NCBI RefSeq assembly: GCF_039727615.1
Contig: NZ_CP152474.1
Location: 620,001-684,000 of the forward strand
Length of the DNA: 64,000 nucleotides
From: Leclercia sp. S52
Lineage (GTDB): Bacteria > Pseudomonadota > Gammaproteobacteria > Enterobacterales > Enterobacteriaceae
Direction of reading: 5' to 3'
Shown here piece by piece: positions 17,085 through 25,900 of the stretch; the first letter of the stretch is position 1; the number at the start of each line of letters is the position of its first letter. The translations under genes were made by a program, and so were the position numbers. The notes beneath the pieces were generated by a model, which was not told the origin of the DNA, searched no databases, and saw only the letters and a program-made list of their open reading frames with translations.

Positions 17085-17975
17085 TCACGACACCGGTACC
17101 TTCTGCGTCCGATACCTGCTCGGCGAGCACCCCACCAGCCGGTTAAAAAACCGTGCGAAGTAGGCCGGGTCTTTAAACCCCAGCTGCCAGGCAATTTCGT
17201 TCACCGCGCTGTCGGAGAAGACCAGCAGCCGTTTGGCCTCGCGCAGCTGGCGGTCGAAGATGAGGCGTTTGGGTGGGCGGTTGGCGAAGCGGCGGCAGAT
17301 GTCATTCAGCCGCGATTCGGTGAGGTGCAGCTCGCTGGCGTAATCCGGCACCGTCCAGTGCTGGTGGAAATGTCCGTCGACCATCTGGTTAAAGCGCTGG
17401 AACAGTTTCAGCTCGCCGCGCATGCCGTTGGCCGCATGATCGTCAAGACTGGCGTTGCGCAGCAGCAGAGTAAACACCGCCTGGGCCAGCAGCACCAGGG
17501 TATGCTCCCGTCCGGGAAGCTGGGCGGTGGACTCCCGTTGAATCAACCGCCAGTAGTAAGAAAGCGCCGCCAGCTCATCCGGTTTGTCGGCTAAAGAGAG
17601 GCAGATCCCCGGCAGGCCGAAGGTCTCCCGGGTGCCGGGATAGAGCACCTCGAGTAACGGCCAGATCAGATCTTCATGCACCGTCAGCACGTGGCCGTCG
17701 CTGTCCGATTCGGTAAAAAAGGCGTGCGGCACCGACGGCGGGGTCAGGACAAACAGCGGCGCCTGCACCGAGTAGCGATGATCGTCCAGCTGCAGCTCAA
17801 TCTGCCCGGTATCCAGAAAGTGCATCTGAAAATAGTGGTCGTGGCGATGGGCCTGCATGTCGCGGCCAAAAAAGGCTGCCATCCGACTAAACGACTGATA
17901 ATGCACATCGTCCGTACCCAGACTCTCGTCGTACTCTTTGCTGATATCGATATTGGCAATCGGGCTCTGGCACAT
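17085..17975 (-). CDS. hpaA: AraC-family activator of hpaBC
   Basis: The 296-residue regulator has an N-terminal cupin-like effector domain (HRHDHYFQMHFLDTGQ, then LTPPSVPHAF) and a C-terminal double helix-turn-helix (DYASELHLTESRLNDICRRF and VNEIAWQLGFKDPAYFARFF). In E. coli W, HpaA binds 4-hydroxyphenylacetate and activates hpaBC transcription. It follows hpaX by 9 bases and ends the leftward main hpa operon. Here hpaA and its target hpaB are 1.8 kb apart instead of adjacent. Confidence 0.93.
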   Translation of the reverse strand: MCQSPIANIDISKEYDESLGTDDVHYQSFSRMAAFFGRDMQAHRHDHYFQMHFLDTGQIELQLDDHRYSVQAPLFVLTPPSVPHAFFTESDSDGHVLTVHEDLIWPLLEVLYPGTRETFGLPGICLSLADKPDELAALSYYWRLIQRESTAQLPGREHTLVLLAQAVFTLLLRNASLDDHAANGMRGELKLFQRFNQMVDGHFHQHWTVPDYASELHLTESRLNDICRRFANRPPKRLIFDRQLREAKRLLVFSDSAVNEIAWQLGFKDPAYFARFFNRLVGCSPSRYRTQKVPVS

Positions 17976-17984
17976 AGCCGCTCC

Positions 17985-19331
17985 TTAATGACTCTTCTGC
18001 GCCGCCATCCCCGGCGCGCTTTCACGGCTCTCCTGGCGGGTCATCGGGATCCGGGTCAGCACCAGCGCACCCACCACCAGCAGTCCGGCCACGAACCACA
18101 GCCCGGAGCTGAAGCTGCCGGTCGCGTCACGCAGAATACCGATCAGCAGCGGGCTGACGGCGGAACCGACGTTGCCGATGGCGTTGATCACCGCCAGCGC
18201 CACCGCCCGGGACTGCAGGCTAATCACCTGATCCGGGGTGGTCCAGAAGATCGCCATGGCGGTAAAGGATCCGGTTGAGGCCATAATGATGCCAAGCAGC
18301 TGGATCAGGCTGTGATCCGTTGCCGACGCCAGCAGCCATCCCGCCGCCGCGAACAGGTACGGCAGGATGGTATGCTTTTTTCGTTCGTTCAATCTGTCCG
18401 AGCGGCGGCTCCACCACAGCATCCCGAGAATGGTACAAAACTGCGGGATCGCCGCCAGCAGGCCGATCACGATATTGCTGCTGCCGGTGTTAAAGCTCTG
18501 CAGGATCTGCGGCGTCCAGATGTTAATGGCGCTCAGGGTATTGGTCAGGCAGAAGTAGGCCAGGGTGTAGAGCAGCACCGCCGGGGTGAGCACTTCGCGC
18601 AGCGTCGAGCGCGGCGTGGCGGCGTGCGCCACGGCATTCTCCTGCTCGCGGGCGATCATCGTTTTCAGGGTCTGCTTCTCTTCGTCGTCCAGCCAGGTAG
18701 CCTGATCCGGCGTGTCGTTGAGGAAGAACCAGGTCACCACCCCGAGCACCACCGAGGGCAGCCCCTCCAGCAGGAACAGCCACTGCCAGCCCTTCAGGTT
18801 CCATAGTCCGTCCAGCGCCAGAATATAGCCCGAGAGGATCGAGCCCAGCATCATGGTCACCGGCATGGCGATCATAAAGAGCGCGTTGGCACGGGCGCGG
18901 TGCCAGGCGGGGAACCACCAGGTCAGATAGACCAGGATCCCCGGCAGGAAACCGGCTTCGGCGATCCCCACCAGCATGCGCAGAACGTAGAGCGTCTGCG
19001 GGCTGGTGGCAAACATGGTGCAGGTTGAGGCGATGCCCCACACCACCATGATCCCGGCGATCCAGCGGCGCGCGCCGATCTTCGCCAGCATCATGTTGCT
19101 CGGGATCCCGCACAGCACGTAGGTGACGTAAAACAGCGTGGCGGCCAGGCCAAACATCGTCGAGGTGAGGCCCAGATCTTTGCCCATCGTCAGCCCGGCA
19201 AAGCCGATGTTGATGCGGTCTAGGAACGAGAAGACAAACAGGATAAAGAGAAAGACGATCAAACGACGGAACAGCTTATTTATAACGCGATGTTCAACGG
19301 CTTTATTATCTTGCAGGGTAGAGGTCGTCAT
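17985..19331 (-). CDS. hpaX: 4-hydroxyphenylacetate permease (MFS)
   Basis: The 448-residue protein has about 12 transmembrane helices and belongs to the anion:cation symporter (phthalate permease-like) MFS family: FLDRINIGFAGLTMGKDLGL and WFPAWHRARANALFM motifs. In E. coli W, HpaX imports 4-hydroxyphenylacetate. It lies between hpaI and hpaA, the usual order. Its start follows the hpaI stop by 21 bases. Confidence 0.93.
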   Translation of the reverse strand: MTTSTLQDNKAVEHRVINKLFRRLIVFLFILFVFSFLDRINIGFAGLTMGKDLGLTSTMFGLAATLFYVTYVLCGIPSNMMLAKIGARRWIAGIMVVWGIASTCTMFATSPQTLYVLRMLVGIAEAGFLPGILVYLTWWFPAWHRARANALFMIAMPVTMMLGSILSGYILALDGLWNLKGWQWLFLLEGLPSVVLGVVTWFFLNDTPDQATWLDDEEKQTLKTMIAREQENAVAHAATPRSTLREVLTPAVLLYTLAYFCLTNTLSAINIWTPQILQSFNTGSSNIVIGLLAAIPQFCTILGMLWWSRRSDRLNERKKHTILPYLFAAAGWLLASATDHSLIQLLGIIMASTGSFTAMAIFWTTPDQVISLQSRAVALAVINAIGNVGSAVSPLLIGILRDATGSFSSGLWFVAGLLVVGALVLTRIPMTRQESRESAPGMAAQKSH

Positions 19332-19352
19332 GGTGCGCTCCAGATCTTACAT

Positions 19353-20151
19353 TCAGTAGACGGATTTATTGTTATTAACTGACGTAACCGGTTTATCGAT
19401 AAAACGTGCCGCCAGCGCCTCGGCGCCGCGGGCGAGCAGGGTGGTGTCGACGCCGACGGCGACAAACAGCGCCCCGAGTTCGAGATAGCGTTTAGCCAGC
19501 TGTTCGTTGGCCATCAGGATGCCGGGGGCTTTCCCCGCAGCACGGATCTGCGCAATCGCCTGTTCGATGGCGGCCTGCACCTCCGGATGCTGCGGATTAC
19601 CGGCAAAGCCCATGTCGGCGCTGAGGTCCGCCGGGCCAATAAAAACGCCGTCCACCCCTTCCACATCGAGGATCTGCGGCAGGTTTTTCAGCGCCTCACG
19701 GGTTTCGATCTGCACCAGCACGCACATGGCGTCGTTGGCCTGTTGCAGGTAATCCGGAATGCGGTTCCAGCGTGACGCCCGCGCCAGGGCGCTGCCGACG
19801 CCGCGAATACCCGCAGGTGGATAACGTGTCGAGCGCACCGCCAGACGGGCTTCGTCGGCATTTTGCACCATCGGTACCAGCAGGGTCTGCGCCCCCACGT
19901 CCAGCAGCTGTTTGATCTGCACCGGATCGTTCCACGACGGACGCACCACCGGCTGGCTGGGGTAGGGGGGCCACGGCCTGTAACTGGGTCAGGACGGTTT
20001 GCACGTTGTTGGGGGCGTGCTCGCCGTCGATCAGCAGCCAGTCGAAGCCTGCTCCGGCCAGCAGCTCGGCGCTGTAGCTGCTGGTCAGCCCCAGCCATAA
20101 GCCGATTTGCGGGCGGCCTGCTTTCAGCGCCGCTTTGAATGCGTTTTGCAT
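19353..20151 (-). pseudogene. hpaI: 4-hydroxy-2-oxoheptane-1,7-dioate aldolase, frameshifted in a C6 run
   Basis: ATG 20151 with AAGGAG 8 bases upstream opens [12 protein letters not shown]... and reads [23 protein letters not shown], then loses frame. The rest ([18 protein letters not shown]...) continues in another frame to 19353. Removing one G from the run on + at 19965-19970 restores [17 protein letters not shown] and a 265-residue class II aldolase of normal length. HpaI splits the C7 intermediate into pyruvate and succinate semialdehyde using a divalent metal. As read, the gene is broken and the pathway would stop at its last step, though assembly error is likely. Confidence 0.9.
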
Positions 20152-20161
20152 GGTGAACTCC

Positions 20162-20965
20162 TTATACAAAGCGGCAGCTGATGGAGCCCATGTTGCCGTA
20201 ATCGACATGGAAGGTGTCGCCCTTGCTGGCGGTGACCGGGCGGGTGAAGGAGCCGCCGAGGATGATCTGTCCCGGCTCCAGCTGTACGTCGTAGGGTGCC
20301 AGCTTGTTCGCCAGCCAGGCCACGCCGTTGGCCGGGTGGTTGAGCACGCCCGCGGCGACGCCGGTCTCTTCGATCACGCCGTTACGATAGAGCAGGGCGG
20401 AGATCCAGCGCAGATCCAGCTCGTCCGGGCGGATCGGACGGCCACCAAGGATCACCCCGGCGTTGGCGGCGTTATCGGAGATGGTGTCGAACACTTTGCG
20501 CGGACGCTGGGTTTCAGGGTCGATGTTGTGGCAGCGGGCGTCGATCAGCTCCAGGGCCGGGATCACGTAGTCGGTGGCGTTATAGACGTCGAACATCGTG
20601 CAGTTCGGGCCGCGGAGCGGTTTCGCCAGCACGAAGGCCAGCTCCACTTCGATGCGCGGGACGATAAAGCGATCGGTCGGGATGTCGCTGCCGTCGTGGA
20701 AAAACATGTCGTCGAGCAGGGCGCCGTAGTCCGGCTCGCTGATCTGCGAGCTGGCCTGCATCGCTTTCGAGGTCAGGCCGATCTTGTGGCCTTTCAGGGT
20801 ACGGCCTTCGGCGATTTTCAGGCTCACCCATTCGCGCTGTACGGCGTAGGCGTCTTCAATGGTGATCGCCGGGTAATCCAGCGAGATCGCGCGGATCTGC
20901 TCCCGGGTCTGTTCCGCCTGATGCAGGCGATGGGCAATCAGGGTATGGGTGTGTTTATCGAGCAT
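20162..20965 (-). CDS. hpaH: 2-oxo-hept-4-ene-1,7-dioate hydratase
   Basis: The 267-residue enzyme adds water to 2-oxohept-3/4-ene-1,7-dioate, giving the HpaI substrate. It matches the Mg-dependent hydratase/decarboxylase family (DmpE/MhpD-like): [32 protein letters not shown] and [13 protein letters not shown] regions. The length matches E. coli HpaH. It is separated from upstream hpaF by a REP pair and is followed by hpaI after 10 bases. Confidence 0.94.
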   Translation of the reverse strand: MLDKHTHTLIAHRLHQAEQTREQIRAISLDYPAITIEDAYAVQREWVSLKIAEGRTLKGHKIGLTSKAMQASSQISEPDYGALLDDMFFHDGSDIPTDRFIVPRIEVELAFVLAKPLRGPNCTMFDVYNATDYVIPALELIDARCHNIDPETQRPRKVFDTISDNAANAGVILGGRPIRPDELDLRWISALLYRNGVIEETGVAAGVLNHPANGVAWLANKLAPYDVQLEPGQIILGGSFTRPVTASKGDTFHVDYGNMGSISCRFV

Positions 20966-20987
20966 GGCGATATCCTTCGTGCTGCTG

Positions 20988-21097
20988 TTGCCGGGTGGCG
21001 CTGCGCTTACCCGGCCTACGGTTCGGGGGCGCGTTGCGTTCCCGGGATCGGGGCCGTTGACGTTGTAGGCCCGGTAAGCGAAGCGCCACCGGGCATG
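20988..21097. repeat. REP pair (BIME) between hpaF and hpaH
   Basis: Inverted GCCGGGTGGCGCTGCGCTTA-type units flank about 45 bases. On the transcript it forms a hairpin within the hpa operon and could influence relative mRNA stability. Confidence 0.8.
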
Positions 21098-21105
21098 AGG
21101 GCGCG

Positions 21106-21486
21106 CTACTTAAACAAGGCGTGCACGTTGTTCTGTTTGAAGTTCAGCGTCGGGTGCAGCTCTTCGATTTCAAACGACAGCGCCAGGTAGCGGGCGTCCA
21201 TCAGCCCGGCGAAATGGTCTTTAATCAGCGCAAACAGCATCTCGCCCACCTGCTGACGGCTCTCCAGACTGCGCCCGGTGCCGATTTTCAGCGTCATGTG
21301 CACAAAGGCGTAATCGTGCTTGCCGTCGGCCATCTGCCAGGTGTCCACCCAGTGCGCGCGGCTGCGGATCCCGCCGAGCGGGAAGATCTCGGTGGCGGCC
21401 AGCGCCTCGTTGACGCGGGCAAACAGGCCCGGCAGATCGGCCTGCTCACGGATGTTCTCAGTACATTCGACAATAAAGTGCGGCAT
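21106..21486 (-). CDS. hpaF: 5-carboxymethyl-2-hydroxymuconate delta-isomerase
   Basis: The 126-residue protein is of the CHMI/tautomerase superfamily, in which Pro1 after Met removal is the catalytic base ([12 protein letters not shown]). It isomerises 5-carboxymethyl-2-hydroxymuconate to the form decarboxylated by HpaG. Length and start match E. coli HpaF. It follows hpaD by 9 bases. Confidence 0.94.
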   Translation of the reverse strand: MPHFIVECTENIREQADLPGLFARVNEALAATEIFPLGGIRSRAHWVDTWQMADGKHDYAFVHMTLKIGTGRSLESRQQVGEMLFALIKDHFAGLMDARYLALSFEIEELHPTLNFKQNNVHALFK

Positions 21487-21495
21487 GGGGCGTCC

Positions 21496-22348
21496 TTAAG
21501 CGGGCAGAGGGAAAACGGCGTTAACCTGGCCGGTGCCGGAGCTGGGAAACAGCTCGGTGAGGAACTCCACCTTGCCGTCGTATTTGTCCCAGCCGAGCAG
21601 GCCGAGCAGCATCACCGTGTCGTGCATATTGCCTTCGCCGTAGCAGTAGTCGGCGTACTCCGGCAGCATGCTGCAGAACTCTTTAAACTGGCCTTCGCGC
21701 CACAGCTTCACCACCCGCTCGTCCATCTGACGGTCAAACTCGCGGGTGTAGCTGTTCATCCCCTCTTCGGCACGCTGGTCGTCAATGAAGCGGTGCGACA
21801 GCGAGCCGCTGGCCAGCACCGCCACGGTGCCGTCATATTTTTTAATGGCGCTGACGATGGCCTCACCCAGCCTGCGGCTGTCGGCAAAGTCATGCACGGT
21901 GCAAAAAGCCGAAATGGAGACCACTTTGAAGTGCTTATCCGCGTTCATGTAGCGCATCGGCACCAGGGTGCCATACTCCAGCTTCAGGCTCGGGATGTTG
22001 TGCGCTTTGGCACGTACGCCCATCGCCACCGCTTCGTCGGCGATCAGCTGGCCCAGCTCGGGATTGCCGTCGTAGTCGTAGGTCATGTCGCGGATAAAGT
22101 GCGGCAGCTCGTTGCTGGTGTAGATGCCTTTAAAATGGTCCGCACAGTTGATGTGGTAGGCGCTGTTCACCAGCCAGTGGGTGTCGAACACGATGATGGT
22201 ATCGACCCCCAGCTCGCGGCAGCGTCTGCTGATCTCTTTATGCCCGTCGATGGCCCCCCTGACGGCAGCCAAAGTTTTTACCCGGTATCTCAGAGAGATA
22301 CATCGACGGCACGTGGGTGATTTTTGCGGCTAACGCTAACTTGCCCAT
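21496..22348 (-). pseudogene. hpaD: 3,4-dihydroxyphenylacetate 2,3-dioxygenase, frameshifted in a G6 run
   Basis: ATG 22348 opens MGKLALAAKITHVPSMYLSE...NFGCRQ, then shifts frame and stops. The correct frame resumes AIDGHKEISRRCRELGVDTI... to 21496. Deleting one base of the C run on + at 22254-22259 gives a 283-residue protein, the exact family length. HpaD is the Fe(II) extradiol dioxygenase that opens the homoprotocatechuate ring. The ATG is one base after the hpaE stop. As read, ring cleavage would be lost. Confidence 0.9.
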
Positions 22349-22349
22349 C

Positions 22350-23816
22350 TCATACCCCCCATTTCGGGATCGGGTGGTCGCCCATGGAGATGCAGACGTT
22401 TTTCATCTCCGCAAACACCTCGAAGCTGTACTCGCCGCCTTCGCGTCCGGTGCCGGAGGCCTTCACGCCGCCAAACGGCTGGCGCAGATCGCGCACGTTC
22501 TGGGTGTTCACAAACACCATGCCCGCTTCGATATTGCGCGCCAGGCGCAGCACCTTGCTGACGTCCTGGGTCCAGATGTACGACGCCAGGCCGTACTCCA
22601 CGTCGTTCGCCAGCCGCAGTCCTTCCGCTTCATCCTTAAACGGCAGCAGGCAGGCCACCGGGCCGAAGATCTCCTCCTGAGCCACGCGCATGCGGTTGTC
22701 GACATCCGCCAGCACCGTCGGGCGCAGGAAGTTGCCGCCCCGCAGGTGCGCAGGCAGGTCGGTCGGCTTGTCCGGGCCGCCCGCCAGCAGGGTGGCACCC
22801 TCTTCAATGCCGAGGCGGATATAGCCGGAGACTTTCTCCCAGTGCTGAGCGCTTATCAGCGCCCCGATCTGGGTGTTCGGATCCGTCGGGTCGCCCACCC
22901 GCAGGCGGTTGGCGCGTTCGGCAAAGCGCTTGACGAATTCCGGATAGATGCTCTGCTGGATAAAGATGCGCGAGCCGGCGGTGCAGCGTTCGCCGTTGAT
23001 GGAGAAGATGGTGAACAGCGCGGCGTCCAGGGCGCGTTCGATATCGGCATCTTCAAACACCAGCACCGGCGATTTACCGCCCAGCTCCATCGAGTATTTT
23101 TTCAGCCCGGCGGTCTGCATGATCCGCCGTCCGGTGGCGGTGCCGCCGGTGAACGACACGGCGCGCACGTCGTGATGACGCACCAGCGCATCACCTGCGG
23201 TGGCACCGTAGCCCTGCACCACGTTCAGCACGCCCGCCGGAATGCCGGCTTCCAGCGCCAGCTCGCCCAGACGGTCGGCGGTGAGCGGGGAGAGTTCCGA
23301 CATCTTCAGCACCGCGGTGTTGCCCAGCGCCAGGCAGGGCGCAACCTTCCAGGTGGCGGTCATGAACGGCACGTTCCACGGCGACACCAGGGCGCAAACC
23401 CCCACCGGCTGCACCAGGGTGTAGTTCAGCATCTTGTCGTCGACCGGGTAGGTCTTGCCGTTCATCTGCTGGCACACCTCGGCGAAGAACTCGAAGTTGT
23501 GCGAGGCGCGCGGGATCAGCACGTTTTTGGTCTGGTGGATCGGCAGGCCGGTATCGGCGGTCTCCATCGCCGCGATGTCCGGCACGTTCTGGTCGATCAG
23601 ATCCCCCAGGCGACGCATCAGGCGCGCGCGCTCTTTCATCGGCAGGTTGGCCCATTTCGGGAACGCCGCTTTGGCGGCTTCTACCGCCTGGTTAATCTCG
23701 GCTTCACCGCCCGAGGCCAACTCCGCCAGCACCTCGCCGGTAGCGGGGTTGTTGGTGTGGAAGTACTCATTACCCGCCACGTTCTTGCCGTTGATCCAGT
23801 GGTTAATCTTTTTCAT
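22350..23816 (-). CDS. hpaE: 5-carboxymethyl-2-hydroxymuconate semialdehyde dehydrogenase
   Basis: The 488-residue aldehyde dehydrogenase superfamily member has the NAD-binding VSFTGGTATGRRIM region, catalytic Glu in MELGGKSPVLV and catalytic Cys in INGERCTAGSR. It oxidises the ring-cleavage semialdehyde to the dicarboxylate. Its ATG overlaps the hpaG stop by one base and its stop is one base from hpaD, showing tight operon coupling. Confidence 0.95.
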   Translation of the reverse strand: MKKINHWINGKNVAGNEYFHTNNPATGEVLAELASGGEAEINQAVEAAKAAFPKWANLPMKERARLMRRLGDLIDQNVPDIAAMETADTGLPIHQTKNVLIPRASHNFEFFAEVCQQMNGKTYPVDDKMLNYTLVQPVGVCALVSPWNVPFMTATWKVAPCLALGNTAVLKMSELSPLTADRLGELALEAGIPAGVLNVVQGYGATAGDALVRHHDVRAVSFTGGTATGRRIMQTAGLKKYSMELGGKSPVLVFEDADIERALDAALFTIFSINGERCTAGSRIFIQQSIYPEFVKRFAERANRLRVGDPTDPNTQIGALISAQHWEKVSGYIRLGIEEGATLLAGGPDKPTDLPAHLRGGNFLRPTVLADVDNRMRVAQEEIFGPVACLLPFKDEAEGLRLANDVEYGLASYIWTQDVSKVLRLARNIEAGMVFVNTQNVRDLRQPFGGVKASGTGREGGEYSFEVFAEMKNVCISMGDHPIPKWGV

Positions 23817-25102
23817 TACCGTGTCTCCTCGCTGACAATCCGGTTGACCAGACGGCCAACGCCTTCCACTTCCACCACCACTTCATCGCCCGGGCGCACG
23901 TCGGCCAGCCCTTTTGGCGTGCCGGTGGCGATCATGTCGCCCGGCTGCAGGGTCATAAATTCACTCAACCAGGCGATCAGGTATGGGATGCTGAAGATCA
24001 GATCCGCGGTGCAGCCCTGCTGGCGCAGCTCGCCGTTGATCCAGGTGCGCAGGGTGAGGTTGTGCGGATCGGCAATCGCCGATTTATCGACGATCTGCGG
24101 GCCGATGGGCGTCAGGCCGTCGCGGCTTTTTACCCGCAGGTTTGGGCGATAGTAGTTTTCCAGGTAGTCGCGGATCGCGTAGTCGTTGCAGACCGTGTAG
24201 CCCGCCACGTAGTCCATGGCGTCGGCTTCGGTGACGTTGCGCGCGGTTTTGCCGATCACCACCACCAGCTCGGCTTCGTAGTGCATGTACTCGACGTTGT
24301 CCGGACGTACCGAGGTCTGGTTGTGCTCGTTGAAGGTGTTCGGCGCTTTGATAAACACCAGCGGCTCGGTGGGCGGTTTAAAGTCCAGCTCGCTGGCGTG
24401 ATCGGCGTAGTTCAGCCCCAGGGCAAACAGCGTGCCGCTGGTGGAGAGCGGCCAGGCGAAGGTTTGCTGAGCAGGCAGCTCGCGGGCGTTGACCACGCTG
24501 TTTTCCAGCGTCGGTAATCCTTCAGCCAGCACGCGCACGCGGTCGCCCGGGTGCAGGGCCACGCGGGACTGCGGGGTGCCCAGCAGAATGGCGTCGCCCG
24601 GCTTAAGGGTGGCGAAGGCGCTCAGCTCGCTCAGCAGGGTGGCGGCGTTGCGTTGCAGATCGGCGGTGTTCCAGCGATCCACTTCCCGGCCGTTGATCTC
24701 GGTAACGATCGTCAGGTTATCGATGTTGCCGATCGTTGCGCGATCGCCCACCGGGCAGAACCCGTCCCGGCATTTGGCTTTGATCGCCGGGCGGTAGAAG
24801 CTCTCTTCCGGCAGGCTGACTTCGTTTGCCAGCGCGTAGCCGGCAATGTATTCGGCGGCCTCATCCGGGCTGATTTTGCTTGCGGTCTTGCCGACAATCA
24901 GCGCCACCGTCGCGCCGCTCAGCACCTGTTCGCCTTCGGGATGCGGGATGGCATCGCCGGAGCGGATCAGGGTATTGCGCGGTTTGATAAACCAGACGGC
25001 GGTTTTCGGCGGCGTGTTGTAAGGGGGCTGGTGAAATGCGTCGCGCCAGGCATCAAGCTGGCTGCGGTGATTGAGCGCCACCGCGAAAACTGTACCTTTC
25101 AT
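23816..25102 (-). CDS. hpaG: Bifunctional 5-oxopent-3-ene-1,2,5-tricarboxylate decarboxylase / HHDD isomerase
   Basis: The 428-residue protein consists of two fumarylacetoacetate-hydrolase-type halves in tandem (KISPDEAAEYIAGYALANE in the first and VTEADAMDYVAGYTVCND in the second), as in E. coli HpaG. The fusion both decarboxylates and isomerises the C8 tricarboxylate to the HpaH substrate. It is the first gene of the leftward meta-cleavage operon; GAGGAGAAAGAA before the ATG is a strong ribosome site. Confidence 0.95.
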   Translation of the reverse strand: MKGTVFAVALNHRSQLDAWRDAFHQPPYNTPPKTAVWFIKPRNTLIRSGDAIPHPEGEQVLSGATVALIVGKTASKISPDEAAEYIAGYALANEVSLPEESFYRPAIKAKCRDGFCPVGDRATIGNIDNLTIVTEINGREVDRWNTADLQRNAATLLSELSAFATLKPGDAILLGTPQSRVALHPGDRVRVLAEGLPTLENSVVNARELPAQQTFAWPLSTSGTLFALGLNYADHASELDFKPPTEPLVFIKAPNTFNEHNQTSVRPDNVEYMHYEAELVVVIGKTARNVTEADAMDYVAGYTVCNDYAIRDYLENYYRPNLRVKSRDGLTPIGPQIVDKSAIADPHNLTLRTWINGELRQQGCTADLIFSIPYLIAWLSEFMTLQPGDMIATGTPKGLADVRPGDEVVVEVEGVGRLVNRIVSEETR

Positions 25103-25139
25103 TTCTTTCTCCTCGGGCCCGGGTATCGGGTTTTGAGTT

Positions 25140-25155
25140 CATTAATATGTTAATG
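25140..25155. promoter_or_regulatory. Candidate HpaR operator
   Basis: CATTAA-TATG-TTAATG is a perfect 6-bp inverted repeat centred at the predicted hpaG start point. This is where a MarR-type repressor would block the promoter. A related but imperfect sequence (TTATTAATGA) lies just before hpaR. Confidence 0.6.
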
Positions 25156-25160
25156 ATTAG

Positions 25161-25189
25161 GTTTTAGCCCCTCAGGGTTTGTTTGGCAA
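25161..25189 (-). promoter_or_regulatory. Predicted hpaG operon promoter (-35 TTGCCA, -10 TAAAAC)
   Basis: On the minus strand TTGCCA (25184-25189) and TAAAAC (25161-25166) are separated by 17 bases, giving a start near 25154 and a leader of about 50 bases. Confidence 0.6.
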
Positions 25190-25205
25190 ACAGAAGTAAA
25201 TAATT

Positions 25206-25221
25206 TGTGATATCAATAACA
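25206..25221. promoter_or_regulatory. Candidate CRP site upstream of hpaG
   Basis: TGTGA-6 bases-TAACA matches nine of ten consensus positions. Its centre is about 60 bases before the predicted start, near the -61.5 spacing of class I CRP promoters and in line with catabolite control of the hpa operon. Confidence 0.6.
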
Positions 25222-25374
25222 ATAAATTTACATCATGTTTAATTTTGTTTTAGTTATCAGCCTGTTAATATTTTTGTGTGATATCTGTTAGACTTTTTGC
25301 CCGCACCGCTGGCGTCATAAAGCCGCGTGAGGCATTGATTGTTTCGTTATTAATGATGTTGAGGTGGGAGCGCC

Positions 25375-25815
25375 ATGCACGATTCGTTAACTATCGCACT
25401 ACTCCAGGCGCGGGAAACCGCGATGACCTTTTTTCGCCCGATTATCAAGCAGCACAATCTGACGGAGCAGCAGTGGCGGATCGTGCGCGTGCTGGCGGAA
25501 CATCCGTCGATGGATTTTCACGATCTGGCGTTTCGCACCTGCATTCTGCGCCCGAGCCTGACCGGGATCCTCACGCGCATGGAGCGCGACGGGCTGGTGC
25601 TGCGCTTAAAGCCGCTTAACGACCAGCGCAAACTGTACGTGTCGCTCACCAAAGGGGGCAACGCGCTGTATGAGCTCGCACAGGCACAGGTGGAAGAGGC
25701 CTATCAGCGCATTGAGGCGGAATATTCGCCCGAGAAGATGCAGCAGCTCACCGCGCTGCTGCAGGAGTTTATTGCACTGGGCGATCGGCAGAATGACAGC
25801 CAGGAAGATGAGTAG
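25375..25815 (+). CDS. hpaR: MarR-family repressor of the homoprotocatechuate operon
   Basis: The 146-residue winged-helix protein has LTEQQWRIVRVLAEHPSMDFHDLA and the MarR wing DGLVLRLKPLNDQRKLYVSLT. In E. coli, HpaR represses hpaG and its own gene and is released by 4-hydroxyphenylacetate derivatives. It is divergent from hpaG across 272 bases that hold both promoters. GGGAG 7 bases before ATG sets the start. Confidence 0.95.
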   Translation: MHDSLTIALLQARETAMTFFRPIIKQHNLTEQQWRIVRVLAEHPSMDFHDLAFRTCILRPSLTGILTRMERDGLVLRLKPLNDQRKLYVSLTKGGNALYELAQAQVEEAYQRIEAEYSPEKMQQLTALLQEFIALGDRQNDSQEDE

Positions 25816-25843
25816 AGTTGTGCATTCATCAACACGATTTCCG

Positions 25844-25870
25844 TAAAGTTTTCGTTTTCCAGGCCGAAAA
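25844..25870 (+). promoter_or_regulatory. Sigma-28 (FliA) flagellar promoter of tsr
   Basis: TAAA, 15 bases, then GCCGAAAA matches the class 3 flagellar consensus TAAA-N15-GCCGATAA with one mismatch, 31 bases before the tsr ATG. Confidence 0.85.
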
Positions 25871-25900
25871 TTCTGTACCTGTCTGGTGGAATGAGAAATC

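Noticed and set aside
22350..22360. C6 run at the 3' end of hpaE considered as another frameshift
   Set aside because: The frame as read gives the expected ending IPKWGV and a stop one base before hpaD; removing a base would destroy it.
22317..24152. 611-codon open frame on + opposite hpaE
   Set aside because: Its His/Arg/Gly/Gln-rich composition is typical of the antisense of a GC-rich gene; hpaE on the other strand is unmistakable.
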